Source: Candidatus Kapaibacterium thiocyanatum
Lineage (GTDB): Bacteria; Bacteroidota; Ignavibacteria; Kapaibacteriales; Kapaibacteriaceae
DNA: 64,000 bases
Assembly: GCA_001899175.1 (NCBI GenBank)
Contig: MKVH01000021.1
Coordinates: 1 to 64,000, forward strand
Direction of reading: 5' to 3'
This document shows positions 42,401 through 50,121 of the stretch, piece after piece. The stretch's first letter is position 1. The number at the start of each line of letters is the position of its first letter. The notes under the pieces were generated by a model. The model searched no databases. It had not been told where the DNA came from and saw nothing but the letters and a program-made list of their open reading frames with translations. Position numbers and translations under genes: made by a program.

Positions 42401-43187
42401 AAGAACCGTAGGTGCCTTGCACGACACCGGTGCGCGAGAGCTTCGGGCTCGTCACCGCTCCATCCGCAAGCTTGGGCGTGGTGATGCCGTCATCGGCTAC
42501 GTCGACGATGACGTCGGGACCCGATCCGTTCCGTACATGGATGGAACGATCCTGGCTGGCGACACTTCGCACTCCTGCCTGGACGATGGCACCGGTGATA
42601 CGGATCGTATCGCCGATCACTTCGACGTCGATGCCTTGCCCACCCTTGATGACGACGGCACCTTCGAGATCGTTGAGACTGGATACCACGCCGTCGGCGC
42701 CAGGTGCCACGCTCAGCGTACGTTCCGACGTCTCCGCGTGAATGGCATATGGCACCTGCGCCAGAGCCGTACGCGGCCGGAAGGGAGCCTGCCCCGTGAT
42801 CCCGACTTCGAGCCAGAGCGGCCGCGAGAAGTCCACGTTCGTCATGGCGACCTGCGTACCGATGAGCACGGTGAAGAGACCGCGTTCGACCGTGACGACG
42901 TGAGCTTCGGTATAGACCTGCGCTCCAGCCGTAGCATCGTCGTAGAGGGAGAGATTCAGGGTATAGGTACCGTCCGGCACAGGCAGACCGTTGGCCCCGG
43001 CCAGAAGCCCCTGATAGCTGATGATGCGGGGAATCTGGGCGTTCGCCACAGGGCCGCACATGCAGGACAATGCGAGAGCCGCCGGCAGTACGATGCGCAT
43101 ACCGATGCGCCCTGCCATGCCCCCGCGCATTCCGTTGAAGGAGGAAGAATTCGACATGATGAAGCCCGCCCGTATAGTATGTTTCAT
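39465..43187 (-). CDS. Giant secreted repeat protein, phage-fibre-like
   Basis: This 1240-residue protein has a signal peptide (core IVLPAALALSCM, cleavage near NAQ). An N-terminal domain (about 52-150) contains ISYQGLLAGANGLPVPDGTYTLNLSLYDDA. A low-complexity repeat zone (231-570) has AGGDLTGTYPNP and TTPKLADGAVT units like those of phage tail fibres. A long beta-rich region follows, ending with SGDVLVTDGAGVTTWKKP and a small C-terminal domain. It has no T9SS sorting tail. Its ATG overlaps the stop of the small T9SS protein (TAATG at 43187), so they are co-translated. A second ATG at 43157 also gives a signal peptide. A surface filament or adhesin is my guess. Confidence 0.72.
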   Translation of the reverse strand: MKHTIRAGFIMSNSSSFNGMRGGMAGRIGMRIVLPAALALSCMCGPVANAQIPRIISYQGLLAGANGLPVPDGTYTLNLSLYDDATAGAQVYTEAHVVTVERGLFTVLIGTQVAMTNVDFSRPLWLEVGITGQAPFRPRTALAQVPYAIHAETSERTLSVAPGADGVVSSLNDLEGAVVIKGGQGIDVEVIGDTIRITGAIVQAGVRSVASQDRSIHVRNGSGPDVIVDVADDGITTPKLADGAVTSPKLSRTGVVQGTYGSSTEIPVVAIDAQGRVTGAVTIPVKVPELDGPAGGDLTGNYPDPLIRNGAVTTPKLADGAVTTSKIGRDQVTSDQMSKTGVAPGVYGGTDRIPVFEVDSAGRILGVNNYLLTGMRPVGPAGGDLTGTYPNPSIAANAVTTPKVLDGAIATSKLADGSVTTPKIGDASITTPKLVDGSVTSPKLANTGVTTGSYGSSTQVATITVDPKGRITSAGNVTISGTVPGGNAGGDLAGTYPDPLIRNGAVVTSRLADSAVTTPKLADGSVTSSKLANTTVTTGSYGSPTMIPTFTVDPQGRLTAAGSVGISGPDLTDLNAGAVSSGILPIVHGGTGTGTKPMPGSLLIGKTDSSYQVATLTAGEGVTITNGDGTITITAPGLRHGTTQGSTIFWDVETAQWTENLKLRSDAQGNTTVDGSTMLGDGDADDVRIDVSGEEGNGSLSIRGLGHHGGTYSDILLIDSESNVVSRRRIGELNWLLGGNYLMEPTTIGSVNPQAVGIKTNDTTRLEFGPNGEMVQMNGSQVRFSGNVDAGSGVDVEGLFTVTSPAGLNVAEDGRLSNPEHAVQIDDHLEILADVESTRGLKLFTVGNERSTTFKAASEQADDITYRLPSTTSPTESRKGGILQLDTETNELSWLNASLLVATADQGIVYNSSNATFELGGITPDMNPITRDHYVTINDRNDTTTTLTFGGTGALTMNVEDMVKIDSKSLDVDAECATFDGETWSGQFTSSFDVNTNSPIGCGCDEEPVGYANGSFRMLPYGMFLNYESNAYGYRSASIDMDDYELELSFRDDSEQNGPQSVSDYSRLTLGGAGREGASVYLTTKGTMELFAENYLYVGGVSGTYFTSPWMELGRDVTTRIVPTGSWQLSLPPDAGNSGDVLVTDGAGVTTWKKPDAAVGIARGFQAGAGNVVEYTVAIPGAYDLEDGDVIIITPRSGAPMQFAISAVNAADNEFTVTLSDAPTEGGGFYWMVMKTPMAP
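41478..42497 (-). repeat. Coding repeat zone of the fibre-like protein
   Basis: It encodes residues 231-570. AGGDL(T/A)G(T/N)YP(D/N)P occurs three times, LADGAVTTPKL-like decapeptides occur many times, and a GSYGS...VDPxGRxT unit occurs about four times. The periodic sequence suggests a trimeric beta-helical or fibrous fold. Confidence 0.8.
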
Positions 43188-43777
43188 TATCGTATCAATT
43201 GAACCGAACCGGAGCTGCGCACACGCTCACCCGTCGTCATGCTGCGTCCACGTACCTGGATGATGTAGGTCCCCGTCGCGACCGGACGCGCGTCGGCATC
43301 GGTGCCATCCCACGTGAATCGTTGCGGCACGGATGTCGTCACGCTCGTCTTCATCGTGCGGATCATACGGCCCGACATGTCGAACACGAGCACGTCGACA
43401 TCGCCGCCGAGCTGTTCGCCGACGTCGATGGTCGTATGCTCCGTGAACGGATTCGGATACGTCGAGATGCGCAGCCATTTGCCGGAGAGATCGTCGTCCA
43501 CGGACGTGATGATCGGAATCGGAGCCCAGAACCCCTGATAGATCTTCAAGGCGCCGTTCGTCGTGACCTGCGTGATGGGTTGGCCGATCGTAGCGACCAT
43601 GATATTCGAAAGGCTTACGGATGGCGTCGCTCCACCGGAGGCGACCACCTCCCTGACCTTGACGGCATCCTGCGCCCGGAGTACGGATGCGCACATGAAC
43701 GACGTCGCGAATGCGATGCCGACGATGCGGATGATACGTGACTGCAGCACCGTAACTGGTACCATGTTCTGCCCCAT
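43187..43777 (-). CDS. Small secreted protein with T9SS type A sorting domain
   Basis: This 196-residue protein has a signal peptide (IRIVGIAFATSFMCASVLRAQ). A short domain (about 38-92) carries ASGGATPSVSLSNIMVATIGQPIT and YQGFWAPIP, a pattern common in Bacteroidota secreted proteins. The C-terminal T9SS sorting domain (100-196) includes YPNPFTEHTTIDV, VFDMSGRMIRT, FTWDGTDADARPVATGTYIIQV and a final GSVQLIR. It should be exported through the outer membrane by the Por system. It is coupled by TAATG to the giant repeat protein and may act as its anchor or partner. Start at 43777; an ATG at 43765 is possible. Confidence 0.82.
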   Translation of the reverse strand: MGQNMVPVTVLQSRIIRIVGIAFATSFMCASVLRAQDAVKVREVVASGGATPSVSLSNIMVATIGQPITQVTTNGALKIYQGFWAPIPIITSVDDDLSGKWLRISTYPNPFTEHTTIDVGEQLGGDVDVLVFDMSGRMIRTMKTSVTTSVPQRFTWDGTDADARPVATGTYIIQVRGRSMTTGERVRSSGSVQLIR

Positions 43778-43801
43778 GCGACTATCGATCAAATTGCCGC
43801 G

Positions 43802-43809
43802 CAAAAGTA
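43802..43809 (-). promoter_or_regulatory. Candidate -7 box for the T9SS/fibre operon
   Basis: TACTTTTG on the minus strand matches TAnnTTTG, 24 bases before the ATG at 43777. The -33 element is not evident. It would separate this operon from the sigma-factor cassette upstream. Confidence 0.5.
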
Positions 43810-43860
43810 TGAAATGCGGCAGCGCAGTATCTCTACGGAATCCGGTATTTGATATCGATT

Positions 43861-44439
43861 TCAGTATTGCAGTAGAAACACGGACGCGACCTCGGATACC
43901 ACCGTCGCAAGAGGATAGAGATCGTCGGGATGATACCTGATGGATACCCTGCACTCGCGCTCGGCATTGTTCGGTTCCGCTCGCAGGAACAACGTGTCCC
44001 CTCCTCCGTTGACGGCAGGAATACGGAAGACCGTGCCGCTGCCCTGCATCGAGAATCCCATCTGCGACGCCGTCTCCGCATCCATATCGCTCGGTGCGCC
44101 CACGACGGGATGCCATTCGCCATCCGCTGCGAGGGCCTTGCATCGGATATAGAGGCTCGACGGTGCAGGCACGGATGCCTGCCGTTCGGCCTGCACCTCC
44201 ATACGGAGATCGATCGTGACACGATCACCATCGACGTGTATCTCCCCGGACCACGAACCCGGCATGTGCGCCATGACATAGGACCGTCCTTCATAGTCCA
44301 GCGCGATGTCGGGAGTACGGATGATCCTGCTGCCTACGATGACGGTCTCCCTTCTCTCCGTACTCAACGATGCCGCATTGTCGCATGCGCAGAACACGGA
44401 CGTCATACCTAGAACCGATGCGACGACGAGATGCTTCAT
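43861..44439 (-). CDS. Hypothetical lipoprotein of the sigma cassette
   Basis: This protein of about 192 residues has a signal peptide and lipobox FCAC. The mature domain is beta-rich (YVMAHMPGSWSGEIHVDGDRVTIDLRMEV) and has two further cysteines in IRCKAL and ERECRVSI. No family is recognised. Its ATG overlaps the stop of the anti-sigma/beta-barrel gene, so it completes the cassette. A role as a ligand or modulator of the barrel is only positional inference. Confidence 0.62.
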   Translation of the reverse strand: MKHLVVASVLGMTSVFCACDNAASLSTERRETVIVGSRIIRTPDIALDYEGRSYVMAHMPGSWSGEIHVDGDRVTIDLRMEVQAERQASVPAPSSLYIRCKALAADGEWHPVVGAPSDMDAETASQMGFSMQGSGTVFRIPAVNGGGDTLFLRAEPNNAERECRVSIRYHPDDLYPLATVVSEVASVFLLQY

Positions 44440-45623
44440 AGCGACCATATCCTCGACCGTATTCCGAAGGTCCAGCCGATCCGGTCCGTCAAACGCAAGG
44501 TACCATCATGTGAATAGAGCCATGCCGACGCATCGGCGCCACCATAGATGTCGATACCTTGCAGGACGTTGACGGACAGCCCCAGGGCCCCTCTGCCCGC
44601 AGGACCGACTCTCGTTCCACCGACCGTCACCTGGGCATATGGTGCGAAGCGATCGAACATCGTGTACTCCGTCGCATCGTAACGCACGCTCACGCCACCC
44701 CAAAGGAGATTGGGCTGCTGGTCGATCCGGAGGCGATCGCTGCCCTGTGCGCTTTCCCACGACATCAGCACGGATTCATATCCGAGATCGACACCGATAC
44801 TGAGTGACGGCGTGATGTTCCACATCGCACTGAGCACGATGCGTTCGGCGAGATCCGGTGCATGCAGCGGTTGAATCGTACCACCGAAGGCACCGACGGT
44901 CGTCCGTAGCGAAACGGCATCCGGCCATCCACCCGGTCGTTGCCGGGCGCTCTCTTCGAGCGTCATCGTCGTGGCTTCGTACAACGATGATGCCGTTTCG
45001 TATCGTTCGACGTCCGGCGTTCCGACCGCATCCATCGGTGACGGGGTGATATCCGCATAGGTCATGGACTTGTCCGGCATCGCCGTCCCTACCGGATTCC
45101 CGTCCGGGATCCGTGTGTCGGCCACAGGCCGGTCCCGATAGCGATCGACATAGCGCACGGACTCCCTCGTACGCTGGCTTTCCGTCGGGACCGTCACCGC
45201 CGACGTCCCATGCGTCGATACCGACGGTGTTGCGGGTTCCATTCGCCGTTCGGTTCGTGCGGCACCCTGCGCGATCATGTCCTCCTTCCTCGCATCTCCC
45301 AGCCACCAGCCGATGGCGAACGAGGTCAGGACCACCCCTCCCGTGGTCAGCAGGATGATCAGCCACGAGAGTCCGCCGAAGCCGGCCGCTGCGCCGACCG
45401 TAGCGGGTGACGGTGCGATGGTACCGAGGACACCTGTGGCGAGTGCGGGCGGAATCGGCGTGGCTGCGGCCGAGTCGCGTGCCATGCGCCGAAGGAGCAT
45501 GTGCTCGCCGAGTTCGGCGGCAAGGGAAGGATCGCTTCCTGCCATCTCGAACAACCGGCGACGCGACTCGGTATCCGTTACCTCGCCGTCCAGGAATCGC
45601 TGTATCAGTTCACGTTGTTTCAT
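44436..45623 (-). CDS. Anti-sigma-like protein fused to a beta-barrel-like domain
   Basis: This 395-residue protein starts with a charged helical cytoplasmic segment (1-60: LIQRFLDGEVTDTESRRRLFEM) resembling anti-sigma N-termini but lacking the zinc HxxxCxxC site. One membrane helix follows (about 85-108, LSWLIILLTTGGVVLTSFAIGWW), then a Pro/Thr/Arg-rich linker of about 125 residues. The C-terminal 160 residues form alternating strands (SLSIGVDLGYESVLMSWES, LLWGGVSVRYDAT, RFAPYAQVTVGGTRV, IGWTFGIRSRIWSL) like small outer-membrane barrels. Its start overlaps the ECF sigma gene by 14 bases. The layout suggests one protein linking outer membrane, inner membrane and sigma factor. Confidence 0.65.
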   Translation of the reverse strand: MKQRELIQRFLDGEVTDTESRRRLFEMAGSDPSLAAELGEHMLLRRMARDSAAATPIPPALATGVLGTIAPSPATVGAAAGFGGLSWLIILLTTGGVVLTSFAIGWWLGDARKEDMIAQGAARTERRMEPATPSVSTHGTSAVTVPTESQRTRESVRYVDRYRDRPVADTRIPDGNPVGTAMPDKSMTYADITPSPMDAVGTPDVERYETASSLYEATTMTLEESARQRPGGWPDAVSLRTTVGAFGGTIQPLHAPDLAERIVLSAMWNITPSLSIGVDLGYESVLMSWESAQGSDRLRIDQQPNLLWGGVSVRYDATEYTMFDRFAPYAQVTVGGTRVGPAGRGALGLSVNVLQGIDIYGGADASAWLYSHDGTLRLTDRIGWTFGIRSRIWSL

Positions 45624-46230
45624 CGTCGTTCTTCGCCTTGGTGATTGGTGTCGGCGCATCGTCGTGACCGAACATCTCACGAACGTCGCCAAGTACCGGG
45701 CGCAGGATCTCGCGCAGACGTGTGCGAGCGCGCCATACCCTCGTCTTGAGCGTGGACATCGTCTCGCCCGTGATCGCCATCATCTCGTCGTAGGTCAGGC
45801 CTTCCATCTCATACAGAACGAAGGCTTCGCGAAGGGTAGTATCCAGTAGCTCGAGAGCCCCGTCGAGCAGCACGAGGGCTTCGCGCTGCTCGTACGGTCT
45901 GTCCCGCATGAGCAGTTCCACGTCTTCGAGTGTCACGTGCCGGACGTCCGACCGCTTCGCATTCAGGATCTGGTTGCGCGCCACGCGCAGGAGATAGGCA
46001 CCGACATGATCCGGTACGACGTCCTTCCGTTCGAGTACCTGCAGGAGCTTCAACCATGCATCCTGGAAAAGATCCGATGCCTCGTGTTCCCCGCCCGTCA
46101 TCTTGCGGCAGTATGTGTACAATCGCTGTGCATGCCGACGATACAGCTCGTTCATCACATCCGAACGCAGCTCTGCATGTTCTCGCCAGAGAACACACAG
46201 AACTGCATCGGCATGGTGAGCGACGTTCAC
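45610..46230 (-). CDS. ECF-type RNA polymerase sigma factor
   Basis: The 206-residue sigma-70-family protein has region 2 (ELYRRHAQRLYTYCRKMTGGEHEASDLFQDAWLKLLQ) and region 4 (LLDTTLREAFVLYEMEGLTYDEMMAITGETMSTLKTRVWRARTRLREIL). Both are typical of extracytoplasmic-function sigmas. There is no region 3 and no regulatory extension apart from a charged tail. The next gene overlaps it and has an anti-sigma-like N-terminus. The lipoprotein upstream stops two bases before its ATG. The usual arrangement is release of sigma from the anti-sigma on an envelope signal. Confidence 0.92.
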   Translation of the reverse strand: MNVAHHADAVLCVLWREHAELRSDVMNELYRRHAQRLYTYCRKMTGGEHEASDLFQDAWLKLLQVLERKDVVPDHVGAYLLRVARNQILNAKRSDVRHVTLEDVELLMRDRPYEQREALVLLDGALELLDTTLREAFVLYEMEGLTYDEMMAITGETMSTLKTRVWRARTRLREILRPVLGDVREMFGHDDAPTPITKAKNDDETT

Positions 46231-46232
46231 GA

Positions 46233-47048
46233 TCAGTGTACCGAGCTGCGGACGAGTGTACGTGTAAAGGTCACGACGGACTTCTTTGGCTTCGTCGGGT
46301 GCTCTTCGAAATCGGTGACCTGTTCACCGGACCATGAGATGATACCGACGTTCTTCACGACCTGGATATCCTGACGACTGGTCCTGACATACGACCTGCT
46401 TCCACTTTCGATGAAGACGGCATTATCGGGAGTGACGACGTATGTGGAATCCGCATCCCAGAGCTGGAACAGCTTCACGTCCGGATAGTTGGGTGCGGAC
46501 GTATTCGACGTCGCATTGTCGACGGTAATCTTGTGTCCAACGACCAGCTCGACGAGATTCCCGTCCTTGTCGATGGACGGTAGTCGCTCATCCTCCCTGG
46601 TCAGGCGTTCGACGGTGCTGCGCCCACGGCTCGGGCAGGTGCCTCCGCTGATCATCTTCGAATACAGGCATGTGCAATCGATGTTGTAGAACACGTTCCC
46701 GCTCCACAGGATGGAATCGCCTTCCATGGCTACGAACAGGCTGTCGAACGGAGTGCCGTTACGGTAGACATGCAGTTCGTAACTCGAATGACCATCGAAG
46801 ATCGTCGAGCCCACCACCACGATCGAATCGCGGAAGGTCTCGATCCCTCGCAGCTCGGGCTCGCCGACAGGATAGGTCGTGACGAACTTCTGCTCACCGG
46901 TATAGACCCACCAGTTACCCGTATGCAGGGCAAAATATTCATCGAGATTACAATTCTCGTCGTGAGGGCTGACCCCCCTGTCGGTACAGCCCCACAGGAT
47001 CGATGCACACAACAGGGTGAAGACGAACGCTTTCATCGGATTCTCCAT
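46233..47048 (-). CDS. Lipoprotein of the GNWWVY pair, copy 1
   Basis: This 271-residue protein has lipobox LWGC (Cys21). The mature N-terminus CNLDEYFALHTGNWWVYTGEQ closely matches copy 2 (CSIVESFALRTGNWWVYSCEE). Both continue with TFRDSIVVVGSTIFDG-like, cysteine-containing C-x-C and TGIL/IISW segments, so they are tandem paralogs about 270 residues long. The fold appears beta-rich. The stop is two bases before the sigma gene, which implies co-transcription. Function unknown; envelope sensing is inference. Confidence 0.68.
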   Translation of the reverse strand: MENPMKAFVFTLLCASILWGCTDRGVSPHDENCNLDEYFALHTGNWWVYTGEQKFVTTYPVGEPELRGIETFRDSIVVVGSTIFDGHSSYELHVYRNGTPFDSLFVAMEGDSILWSGNVFYNIDCTCLYSKMISGGTCPSRGRSTVERLTREDERLPSIDKDGNLVELVVGHKITVDNATSNTSAPNYPDVKLFQLWDADSTYVVTPDNAVFIESGSRSYVRTSRQDIQVVKNVGIISWSGEQVTDFEEHPTKPKKSVVTFTRTLVRSSVH

Positions 47049-47066
47049 ATTGATGATGTCATATCG

Positions 47067-47876
47067 TTATCGTACGGAACTTGCGACGAGGCTTCGTATC
47101 CGGCGCCTGGACTTGAACGGCACGATATCGAGGATTCCCGTCATGGCCATTTCGAGCTCATTCCATACGATGATGCCTCTGCCCGGTGCCACCACGAAAT
47201 CGTGCGTGAACGTCGTCGTCAAGTACTGTTTTCCGTCAGCGAAGGTAACGTTCTTCGGTCCGGCGATCGAGACGGAGTCGACCGTCCGTACGGCATACTT
47301 CCTGCCCTGGACCACGGCGCCGGGAATGGCCACCGTCGTATCGGCACTATGGCGCCAGGCCACGAAATCGTGATGCATGTGAACGTTCACGATCTCGCCG
47401 TTGCTGTCCAATGCGGGCAGGAGGGTCGGGTCGTCCGTCTGCATGCGATCCGTTCCATCTTCCTTCTCTCCGCACACGCCGCTGACGAGCCATACCACGT
47501 CGAAACATGCGCACGGCAGCTTGGTGAAGGTCGTTCCGTGCATGATCAGCTTCGTACCGTCCGCGATCATATGCATGGTGTCGAGGATCGCACCATCCCT
47601 GAACCGCTGGACTTCATGACACAACCGTCCCCCGAGAATGGCCGTCCCCATCACGATGATGGAGTCGCGGTAGGTGGTGATGCGAACGTCGTCACGCGCT
47701 CCGTCGTCGACCGATTCCTCGCAGGAATAGACCCACCAGTTACCGGTGCGCAGAGCGAAGGATTCCACGATCGAACAGTCGCCCGTCGGATGGACGACGC
47801 CACCGCACGATACCAGAAGCATCGATATCGCTGCGAGGCTCAGGATGAAACGGACCATCTGTCTTCTCCGGCGCAA
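47067..47876 (-). CDS. Lipoprotein of the GNWWVY pair, copy 2
   Basis: This 269-residue protein has a very basic start (MRRRRQ) and lipobox LVSC. It shares the FALRTGNWWVYS motif, ITTYRDSIIVMGTAILGG and the paired cysteines LPCACF with copy 1 and lies 18 bases upstream of it. It is the first gene of the cassette; 77 bases separate it from queC, in which I see no consensus -7 box. An alternative start at 47858 would shorten the basic segment. Confidence 0.68.
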   Translation of the reverse strand: MRRRRQMVRFILSLAAISMLLVSCGGVVHPTGDCSIVESFALRTGNWWVYSCEESVDDGARDDVRITTYRDSIIVMGTAILGGRLCHEVQRFRDGAILDTMHMIADGTKLIMHGTTFTKLPCACFDVVWLVSGVCGEKEDGTDRMQTDDPTLLPALDSNGEIVNVHMHHDFVAWRHSADTTVAIPGAVVQGRKYAVRTVDSVSIAGPKNVTFADGKQYLTTTFTHDFVVAPGRGIIVWNELEMAMTGILDIVPFKSRRRIRSLVASSVR

Positions 47877-47953
47877 TTGTTGAGTGATCTACTGTACCAG
47901 ACACAGTTCCTGTGCTTCGGTCTCAGAAAATCGGCGGCCGGATGGAAATAATC

Positions 47954-48667
47954 TCAGTAGGCTGGTCTGACGAGGTAGTCGATGGGGTCGGTGACGCCGG
48001 CTTGCTGGAAGCCCCGGAGTCGCAAGGCGCAGGAATCGCAGGTACCGCAGGCAATGTCGTTGTCACGATAGCAGGACCACGTGTGTTCGAGAGGTGCCCC
48101 CAGGCGGATGCCTTCCTCGACGATGCGCCGTTTCGTGAAATGGATGACCGGCGTCTCGATGCTGATGCTGAATCCGGGCTTCGTCCCGGTTTCGATGACC
48201 TGTTCGAAGGCACGGAAGAAGACGTCGCGGCAGTCGGGATAGCCGCTCGAATCCTCTTCGACCGCACCGATGTAGATGGCTCGGGCGGAGAGCACTTCGG
48301 CCCAACTCGTAGCGATGGCGAGGATGTTGGCGTTGCGGAACGGCACATACGACGAAGGTACGGCGTCCGCATCATCACCGGCGCCGGCGCCGTTCTTCGC
48401 CAGCGTCGTATCGTCGACGGAAATCAGGTCGTCCGTCAGGCTGCTGCCACCGATCGCTGCCAGGTGGGAGATGTCGACGACCAACCTTCGCACGATGCCG
48501 TAGTGATCGCAGATCGCATGGAAGCTGCGCAGCTCACGCTCCTGCGTACGCTGACCGTAGTTCACGTGAAGGGCGGCCACGTCGTATCCATCCTCGATGG
48601 CCCGGGCACAGGTGACGCATGAATCCATGCCACCGGAGAGCAGGACGACGGCGAGTGTCGACTTCAT
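47954..48667 (-). CDS. queC: 7-cyano-7-deazaguanine synthase
   Basis: The 237-residue protein has the ATP-pyrophosphatase loop [11 protein letters not shown] near the N-terminus, [32 protein letters not shown] and the zinc-site cysteines [14 protein letters not shown]. It converts CDG to preQ0 with ammonia and ATP. It lies alone downstream of the frr terminator. Together with queD, queF and queA it gives most of the queuosine route in this window, missing queE and the tRNA transglycosylase. Confidence 0.95.
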   Translation of the reverse strand: MKSTLAVVLLSGGMDSCVTCARAIEDGYDVAALHVNYGQRTQERELRSFHAICDHYGIVRRLVVDISHLAAIGGSSLTDDLISVDDTTLAKNGAGAGDDADAVPSSYVPFRNANILAIATSWAEVLSARAIYIGAVEEDSSGYPDCRDVFFRAFEQVIETGTKPGFSISIETPVIHFTKRRIVEEGIRLGAPLEHTWSCYRDNDIACGTCDSCALRLRGFQQAGVTDPIDYLVRPAY

Positions 48668-48693
48668 TGACGTTCCATCGAATCGGGTACGAA

Positions 48694-48723
48694 TAAAAAA
48701 GGCCCGACCAGCGGTCGAGCCGA
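48694..48723 (-). terminator. Terminator of the rpsB-tsf-pyrH-frr operon
   Basis: On the minus strand GGCTCGACC and GGTCGGGCC pair over nine bases around GCT, followed by TTTTTT. It lies 40 bases beyond the frr stop. Confidence 0.88.
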
Positions 48724-48762
48724 CATCATCATGCGGGAATCAGGCACAGGGTGAGCATCACC

Positions 48763-49323
48763 TCACTCTTCCATGACTTCCACTTCCTTGGCGGCCAGGA
48801 TCGTATCGATCTCCTTGATGTACTTGTCCGTCTGCTTCTGTACATCGTCCTCGCCACGCTTGCGTTCGTCTTCGCTGTAATGTTCGGTCTTCTCGTTCTT
48901 CTTCAGTTCTTCGTTGGCATCGCGGCGGATGTTGCGCACTGCAAGCTTGCCGTCTTCTGCGATCTTCTTGCACATCTTGACGATGTCCTTGCGGCGCTCT
49001 TCCGTCAGCGGGGGTACGTTGATGCGGATCACCTGCCCGTCGTTCTGGGGCGTGATACCGAGATTGGCGGCCAGGATGGCCCTCTCGATACCACTCAATG
49101 CGGAGCGATCCCACGGCTGGATCAGGATGGAACGTGCGTCGGGCGTACTGATGCTGCCTACCTGGCCTACGGGCGTCTGCTCGCCGTAGTATTCGACCTT
49201 CACGTTATCGAGAAGGGAGGCCGAAGCGCGGCCGGTGCGGACCTTGGCGAGCTGGTGCTGTACGTGCTCGACGGCTTTTTTCATGTGCGACGAGGATTCG
49301 TCGACGATGGTTTTCACTGGCAT
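48763..49323 (-). CDS. frr: Ribosome recycling factor
   Basis: The 186-residue protein has the RRF pattern: MKKAVEHVQHQLAKVRTGRASASLLDNVKVEYYG, VGSISTPDARSILIQPWD and VPPLTEERRKDIVKMCKKIAEDGKLAVRNIRRDANEEL. With EF-G it splits post-termination ribosomes. The start at 49323 follows the family. It follows pyrH by 56 bases and is last in the rpsB operon. Confidence 0.96.
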   Translation of the reverse strand: MPVKTIVDESSSHMKKAVEHVQHQLAKVRTGRASASLLDNVKVEYYGEQTPVGQVGSISTPDARSILIQPWDRSALSGIERAILAANLGITPQNDGQVIRINVPPLTEERRKDIVKMCKKIAEDGKLAVRNIRRDANEELKKNEKTEHYSEDERKRGEDDVQKQTDKYIKEIDTILAAKEVEVMEE

Positions 49324-49379
49324 GCGAAGTTTCTCCTGTAATGTGAGGGTTCGCGTGGAACGACGCAGCAACGGGGAAC

Positions 49380-50093
49380 TTATTCGGAGACGATCGTGCC
49401 CACCGGTTCGCCGGTCATCAGGCGTCTGAGATTACCGCGCTCGTTCATGTTGAAGACCAGGAGAGGAATGTTGTTCTCCTGCGCCATCGTGATGGCGGTC
49501 ATGTCCATGACGCGCAGGTCGCGTTCGAGGACTTCGCGATAGGTCAGCGTGTCGAAGCGTTTCGCCGTCGGATCCTTTTCCGGATCGGCCGTGTAGACGC
49601 CATCGACGCGCGTTCCCTTGATCACGACTTCGGCCTCGACTTCGATGGCCCTGAGCACTGCGGCCGTATCGGTGGTAAAATACGGATTCCCCGTACCCGC
49701 GCCGAAGAGAACCACCCGTCCCTTTTCGAGGTGACGGATCGCGCGACGCCGGATGAACCCTTCCGCGACTTGTTCCATGCGGATCGCAGTCTGGAGGCGC
49801 GTGGGTACTCCCAGCGCCTCCAGTGCGTTCTGAAAAGCTATGCAGTTGATCACGGTGGCGAGCATTCCCATATGGTCGCCCGACACCTTGTCGATCCCCT
49901 TCTGCGAGGCCTGGATGCCGCGAAAGATGTTGCCTCCGCCAAAGACGACGCCGATCTGGATTCCCAGATCGAATGCCTCTTTCACATCTTCCGCGAATGC
50001 ACGCAATGCATCCGGGTCGATGCCGAATTGCTGACTTCCCATCAGCGATTCACCGCTGAGCTTCAGCAGTATACGGCGGTAGCGTGCGGCCAT
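49380..50093 (-). CDS. pyrH: UMP kinase
   Basis: This 237-residue amino-acid-kinase-family enzyme contains [47 protein letters not shown] and [20 protein letters not shown], all typical of bacterial UMP kinase. It makes UDP from UMP with ATP. It lies between tsf and frr as in most bacteria. Confidence 0.96.
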   Translation of the reverse strand: MAARYRRILLKLSGESLMGSQQFGIDPDALRAFAEDVKEAFDLGIQIGVVFGGGNIFRGIQASQKGIDKVSGDHMGMLATVINCIAFQNALEALGVPTRLQTAIRMEQVAEGFIRRRAIRHLEKGRVVLFGAGTGNPYFTTDTAAVLRAIEVEAEVVIKGTRVDGVYTADPEKDPTAKRFDTLTYREVLERDLRVMDMTAITMAQENNIPLLVFNMNERGNLRRLMTGEPVGTIVSE

Positions 50094-50121
50094 CGTCGCC
50101 TCCGATAGTTAAAAGCTGGCC

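Noticed and set aside
39465-43187. Prophage or tail-fibre module
   Set aside because: The repeats look phage-like, but there are no other phage genes nearby. The protein has a Sec signal and is coupled to a T9SS-sorted protein, so a bacterial surface role fits better.
41064-43202. A 712-codon plus-strand frame opposite the fibre-like protein
   Set aside because: The periodic coding repeats create a long antisense frame with the same periodicity; it has no start signal or family similarity.
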